From assembly GCA_016790705.1 (NCBI GenBank), contig JAEUOT010000023.1, positions 1-64,000 of the forward strand: a DNA stretch of 64,000 bases. Reading direction: 5' to 3'. Positions 61,262 to 64,000 of this stretch are shown one piece after another (the stretch's first letter is position 1; every line of letters begins with the position of its first letter). Under the pieces are notes generated by a model that did not search any database, was not told the origin of the DNA, and saw only the letters and a program-made list of their open reading frames with translations. This DNA is from Hydrogenophaga sp. Lineage in GTDB: Bacteria > Pseudomonadota > Gammaproteobacteria > Burkholderiales > Burkholderiaceae_C. The translations under genes and the position numbers were made by a program.

Positions 61262-62065
61262 TCAGGGCGTTTTTCCGGGCGCCGGTGGCGTGCGCTCCAT
61301 CGTCAGTTCGACCCGGCGGTTGTGCACCATGTCGACCGGGTTGTCGCGCGAGCCCAGCGGTCGTGTGTCGGCGAATCCGGTCGCCTGCACACGCTGTGGC
61401 GCGACGCCGTGTTCGATCAGGTAGCGCGCGACGGTGGCGGCGCGGGCGGTCGAGAGTTCCCAGTTCGAGGGGAAGCGCTCGGTGCGGATCGGGATGCTGT
61501 CGGTGTGGCCTTCGACCGCCAGACGCAGGCTGGGGTCGGCGTTGAGCAGGGGAATCAGGCGGTCCAGCACCGGTTGTCCCGCGCTGGCAAAGCTGGCGGC
61601 ACCCGACTCGAACAGGATCTCGCTGCTGATCCGGAAGCGCACGGCGCTGTCGGTCATGATCACCTCGACGTCGGCGCCCAGCTGGTCCAGCGGCAGACCG
61701 TTGAGGGTCTTGGGGGTCGGCGCTTTGGCCTCGGGGGCCGGTGTGTTGGGCCCCGTCGGCGGCACGGCGGGCGGTGCGATGCTGCCGGAGGGATACGGGG
61801 CGCCCGGAATCGGCCCGGTCGTCTGTGCGGCGGCCGGATCGGACTCGCGCTGGGTGCCGTCCTTGCCTTTGCCGGGACCGGCAAATGCCAGCATCACGAC
61901 CATCAGCACCAGGATGAGTGTGATCACGTCCAGGTAGGTCAGCAGCCAGCCTTCTTCTTCGGCGTCGGGTCGTGTTTCCACATGCCAGCGGCGGTAGCGT
62001 CCGACGGCGGTCGAGACGCGGACCTGGCGGCCGGGGGCGGGGGAGGATTGCGAGATCGCGGCCAT
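61262..62065 (-). CDS. MotB/OmpA-like stator protein
   Basis: The 267-residue protein has a cytoplasmic N-terminus (~1-40), one membrane helix (LTYLDVITLILVLMVVMLAFAG, ~43-64) with an Asp at the position that binds the coupling ion in MotB, a Pro-rich linker (~70-120) and an OmpA/MotB peptidoglycan-binding domain (~135-265). That domain has FESGAASFASAGQPVLDRLIPLL, VEGHTDSIPIRT and NRRVELTME. It overlaps no gene but follows the MotA-like gene by 2 nt. No flagellar gene is nearby, so it could be a second stator or a non-flagellar (gliding, TonB-like or envelope) motor. Confidence 0.85.
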   Translation of the reverse strand: MAAISQSSPAPGRQVRVSTAVGRYRRWHVETRPDAEEEGWLLTYLDVITLILVLMVVMLAFAGPGKGKDGTQRESDPAAAQTTGPIPGAPYPSGSIAPPAVPPTGPNTPAPEAKAPTPKTLNGLPLDQLGADVEVIMTDSAVRFRISSEILFESGAASFASAGQPVLDRLIPLLNADPSLRLAVEGHTDSIPIRTERFPSNWELSTARAATVARYLIEHGVAPQRVQATGFADTRPLGSRDNPVDMVHNRRVELTMERTPPAPGKTP

Positions 62066-62067
62066 GC

Positions 62068-62862
62068 TCACTTGCCCTTGCCGACCGGTCGGGCGTCGTT
62101 GATCTCGTCGTCGTACTGCGCGACAAACGCCTTGAGGGTCTCGCGCATCAGCGACGGGCTGCGACCCACACACATCATCGAGATGCCTTCGAGGATCATG
62201 TTCATCAGCACCAGCCGCTGCTCGGTGCGCCGTTCGAGTTTGACGGCGATCGGCTTGAAGATCAGGTTGGCCAGCAACACGCCGTAGAAGGTGGTGATCA
62301 GAGCGATGGCCAGTTGCGAACCGATGGCGGCCATGTTGCCGCTGCCGACCAGGTCCATCAGGTTGATCAGACCGAGCAGGGTGCCGAGCATGCCGAACGC
62401 AGGGGCGTAGCTGGCCATGACGCGAAACAGCTGCGCCTCGGCGGACTCGCGCTGGCGCAGGTGGGCGATGCGCCACTGCAGCAGATCGATGATCTCTTCT
62501 TCGGGGGTGCGGTCGATCACCAACTGCACGCCGGTGCGCAGAAAGGGGTTGGTGACATAGGCAAGGGCTTTTTCGACCGCCTGCAGGTCGCCCTGGACCC
62601 AGAGCTTGGACAGGGCGACCAGCTCTTCGATGTCGTGGCGCGAGTCCAGCTTGTCCTCGCGCAGCACGTGTGAGACCAGCTTCACGACCCGCAGCACCTC
62701 GCGCAGGGGGTAGCTCAGGAAGGTCGCGGCCAGTGTGCCGCCCAGTACGATGGCAATGCTGGGCAGGTCCAGGAAGTTGCCCGGCTTGTCCGATCCGAAC
62801 AGCAGGATCACCGCCATGAGCGCGACACTGGCCACCATGCCGATCAGGGTGGACGGGTTCAC
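62068..62862 (-). CDS. MotA-like stator protein
   Basis: The 264-residue protein has four membrane helices (~5-22, 32-50, ~145-170 and ~185-205). The conserved MotA/PomA segment FRVMASYAPAFGMLGTLLGLINLMDLVG lies at ~135-162 and LLANLIFKPIAVKLERRTEQRLVLMNMILEG at ~195-225. Together with the MotB-like protein it would form an ion-driven stator. The start is set at GTG 62862, with GGAGG 7 nt upstream; an ATG at 62886 is a weaker choice. Confidence 0.86.
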   Translation of the reverse strand: MNPSTLIGMVASVALMAVILLFGSDKPGNFLDLPSIAIVLGGTLAATFLSYPLREVLRVVKLVSHVLREDKLDSRHDIEELVALSKLWVQGDLQAVEKALAYVTNPFLRTGVQLVIDRTPEEEIIDLLQWRIAHLRQRESAEAQLFRVMASYAPAFGMLGTLLGLINLMDLVGSGNMAAIGSQLAIALITTFYGVLLANLIFKPIAVKLERRTEQRLVLMNMILEGISMMCVGRSPSLMRETLKAFVAQYDDEINDARPVGKGK

Positions 62863-62970
62863 GGCAGGGCCTCCGGGGAAATGCATCGCATACCCGGGAT
62901 TGTGGGCAGCGGGCCGGCGGCCAGCGCCCGGAAAAGGGGGGGCGGGACGGTGCTTTTCCGCCCCCGGGAA

Positions 62971-64000
62971 TCAGCGGCCCGACTCGGTCACGGGACGCCA
63001 GCCCGGCGGCAGCCGTTCAAGGCCGAGCACCAGCAGGTACAGCAGCAGGGTCACCGCCGAGAGATCGAATGCCATCAGGACCCGGTCGGCAGCGGTCTCC
63101 AGATGCCACTTCAGCTCGAAGTAGGTGGTCAGGAAGACGGTGAACAGCACCCCGACGTAGGCCATCAGCGCCAGCAGCGACGGCACCGCGAACCAGAGCC
63201 GGCGCCAGCGCAGCGCCACCACGACCAGCAGCAGCGCCAGCACCGCGAAATACTCCTGCGAGAGGAAGCGGAAGAAGTGCAGGATCAGCCCGACCTCGTC
63301 GTAGGACTGCAGCCGCCGCAGACCGCGCTCCAGCAGACTGCCGTTGCGAAGCAGGTCGCTGGTGATGTTCGCGTGCGACACCGGCAGCTTCCAGACCAGG
63401 GCGAACACCAGCCAGGGCAGCACCGCATACAGCGCCAGCCGGGGCCGCCGGACAAACGCCGGCAGCAGCGCCACCACCAACAGCGCGGCCATCACCGCGC
63501 CCTCGTTCTTGAGGAACAGCAGGTGCAGCAGGCAGCCGGCGATCACCAGTGCGTGGCCGGCCGGCAGGGGGGCCGTGCGGTCGGCGCCGCGTCGGTAGAT
63601 CTCGGCAGCGGCCACCAGGGCCAGCGCGAAGTGGATCGCGACCAGGCTGTCCATGTAGCCGCTGAGCAGGTTTTCTGCGCAGACCAGCAGCATGAGGCTG
63701 AGCCAGAGGCAATAGGCCGCCATCGAGCGGAACAGGTAGGCGGCAAAGAACAGTGGCGGCGCGAGCGCGATGGCGACCGACGCGCGCGGCACGATCTCGT
63801 TCCACCGACCCATGGCGCGGGCCAGCGAGGCCGCGATCGCCGGCACGATGACCGGGTACTCGTTGTGGGTGTAGGGCGCGTAGTTGTCGAGCTGGGCGTA
63901 GAGCGACCCGTCGAGGAAGATGCGCTTGGCGTGGAACAGCCAGATCGACCGTGTGTCCCAGCCGGTGGCGGGGTACAGCAGCGGGATCACGACGCAGATC
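62971..64000 (-). CDS. Polytopic membrane protein, GT-C glycosyltransferase-like (5' end outside window)
   Basis: The frame is open to the window edge, with ICVVIPLL preceding the first in-window GTG, so the 5' end lies beyond base 64000. At least 339 residues are present with around eight or nine hydrophobic segments. PATGWDTRSIWLFHAKRIFLDG and YAPYTHNEYPVIVPAIAASLA are typical of the periplasmic loop of GT-C family glycosyltransferases (mannosyltransferase or DUF2029-like). The C-terminus ends ERLPPGWRPVTESGR. It probably uses a polyprenyl-phosphate sugar donor, which is inference from fold only. Substrate unknown. Confidence 0.7.
   Translation of the reverse strand, partial: ICVVIPLLYPATGWDTRSIWLFHAKRIFLDGSLYAQLDNYAPYTHNEYPVIVPAIAASLARAMGRWNEIVPRASVAIALAPPLFFAAYLFRSMAAYCLWLSLMLLVCAENLLSGYMDSLVAIHFALALVAAAEIYRRGADRTAPLPAGHALVIAGCLLHLLFLKNEGAVMAALLVVALLPAFVRRPRLALYAVLPWLVFALVWKLPVSHANITSDLLRNGSLLERGLRRLQSYDEVGLILHFFRFLSQEYFAVLALLLVVVALRWRRLWFAVPSLLALMAYVGVLFTVFLTTYFELKWHLETAADRVLMAFDLSAVTLLLYLLVLGLERLPPGWRPVTESGR

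Overview
The window is a high-GC bacterial chromosome segment whose gene content and order point to a betaproteobacterium of the Burkholderiales, most likely family Comamonadaceae (for example a Hydrogenophaga-, Acidovorax- or Variovorax-like organism). This is inferred from the overall style of the proteins, an Entner-Doudoroff operon, an RFN-controlled RibB with a degenerate second domain, and an 83-bp intergenic repeat of a type I associate with that family. No database search was possible.

Layout. 1-3.9 kb: end of an acyl-CoA dehydrogenase, a nitronate monooxygenase-like protein and class A penicillin-binding protein 1A. 4.0-12.7 kb (minus strand): one polyol operon with a binding protein, two permeases and an ATPase (sorbitol/mannitol type), a ribitol-dehydrogenase-like SDR, a long-chain polyol dehydrogenase, an AraC regulator and xylulokinase. 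13-20.2 kb: a divergent AroE-like protein, then CreB-CreC, an inserted thioesterase/MarR/MATE block ending in an 83-bp triple tandem repeat, and CreD preceded by an exact CreB-type tag. 20.3-22.1 kb: Lrp regulator and the phenylalanine hydroxylase pair phhB-phhA. 22.1-23.5 kb: ribB under an FMN riboswitch. 23.5-26.4 kb: three coupled genes, two of unknown function and one VOC-HD fusion. 26.4-28.4 kb: an AT-richer island with a ParA-like ATPase coupled to a HEPN protein, the best candidate here for an undescribed (possibly defence) system.

28.5-41 kb is a sugar catabolic supercluster. On the minus strand lie fructokinase, zwf, pgl, edd, eda, pgi and mgsA, with a HexR-type site before zwf. On the plus strand lie a fructose-type ABC importer (frcBCA), a sugar mutarotase and a ROK regulator. 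Together these genes would import fructose, phosphorylate it, isomerise it to glucose-6-P and run it through the Entner-Doudoroff pathway. Mannitol or sorbitol from the first operon could feed in as fructose, and arabitol as xylulose.

41-54.4 kb holds mostly housekeeping and efflux genes: an ABC ATPase, miaA, a Bcr/CflA transporter, a TetR-controlled YbhGFS-like exporter, mutL, DedA, amiC, tsaE and queG. 54.4-57 kb: a cytochrome c and a 5'-truncated RHS gene with a Cys-rich tip, a 1-nt-overlapping small membrane protein gene and an RHS remnant. 57-64 kb: an AMP-forming acyl-CoA synthetase, a three-gene MCE-type lipid transport cluster lacking an ATPase, tRNA-Ala(CGC), a MotA/MotB-like pair and the 3' part of a polytopic membrane protein gene. 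Translational coupling through 1-8 nt overlaps (ATGA, TGATG) is very common throughout.
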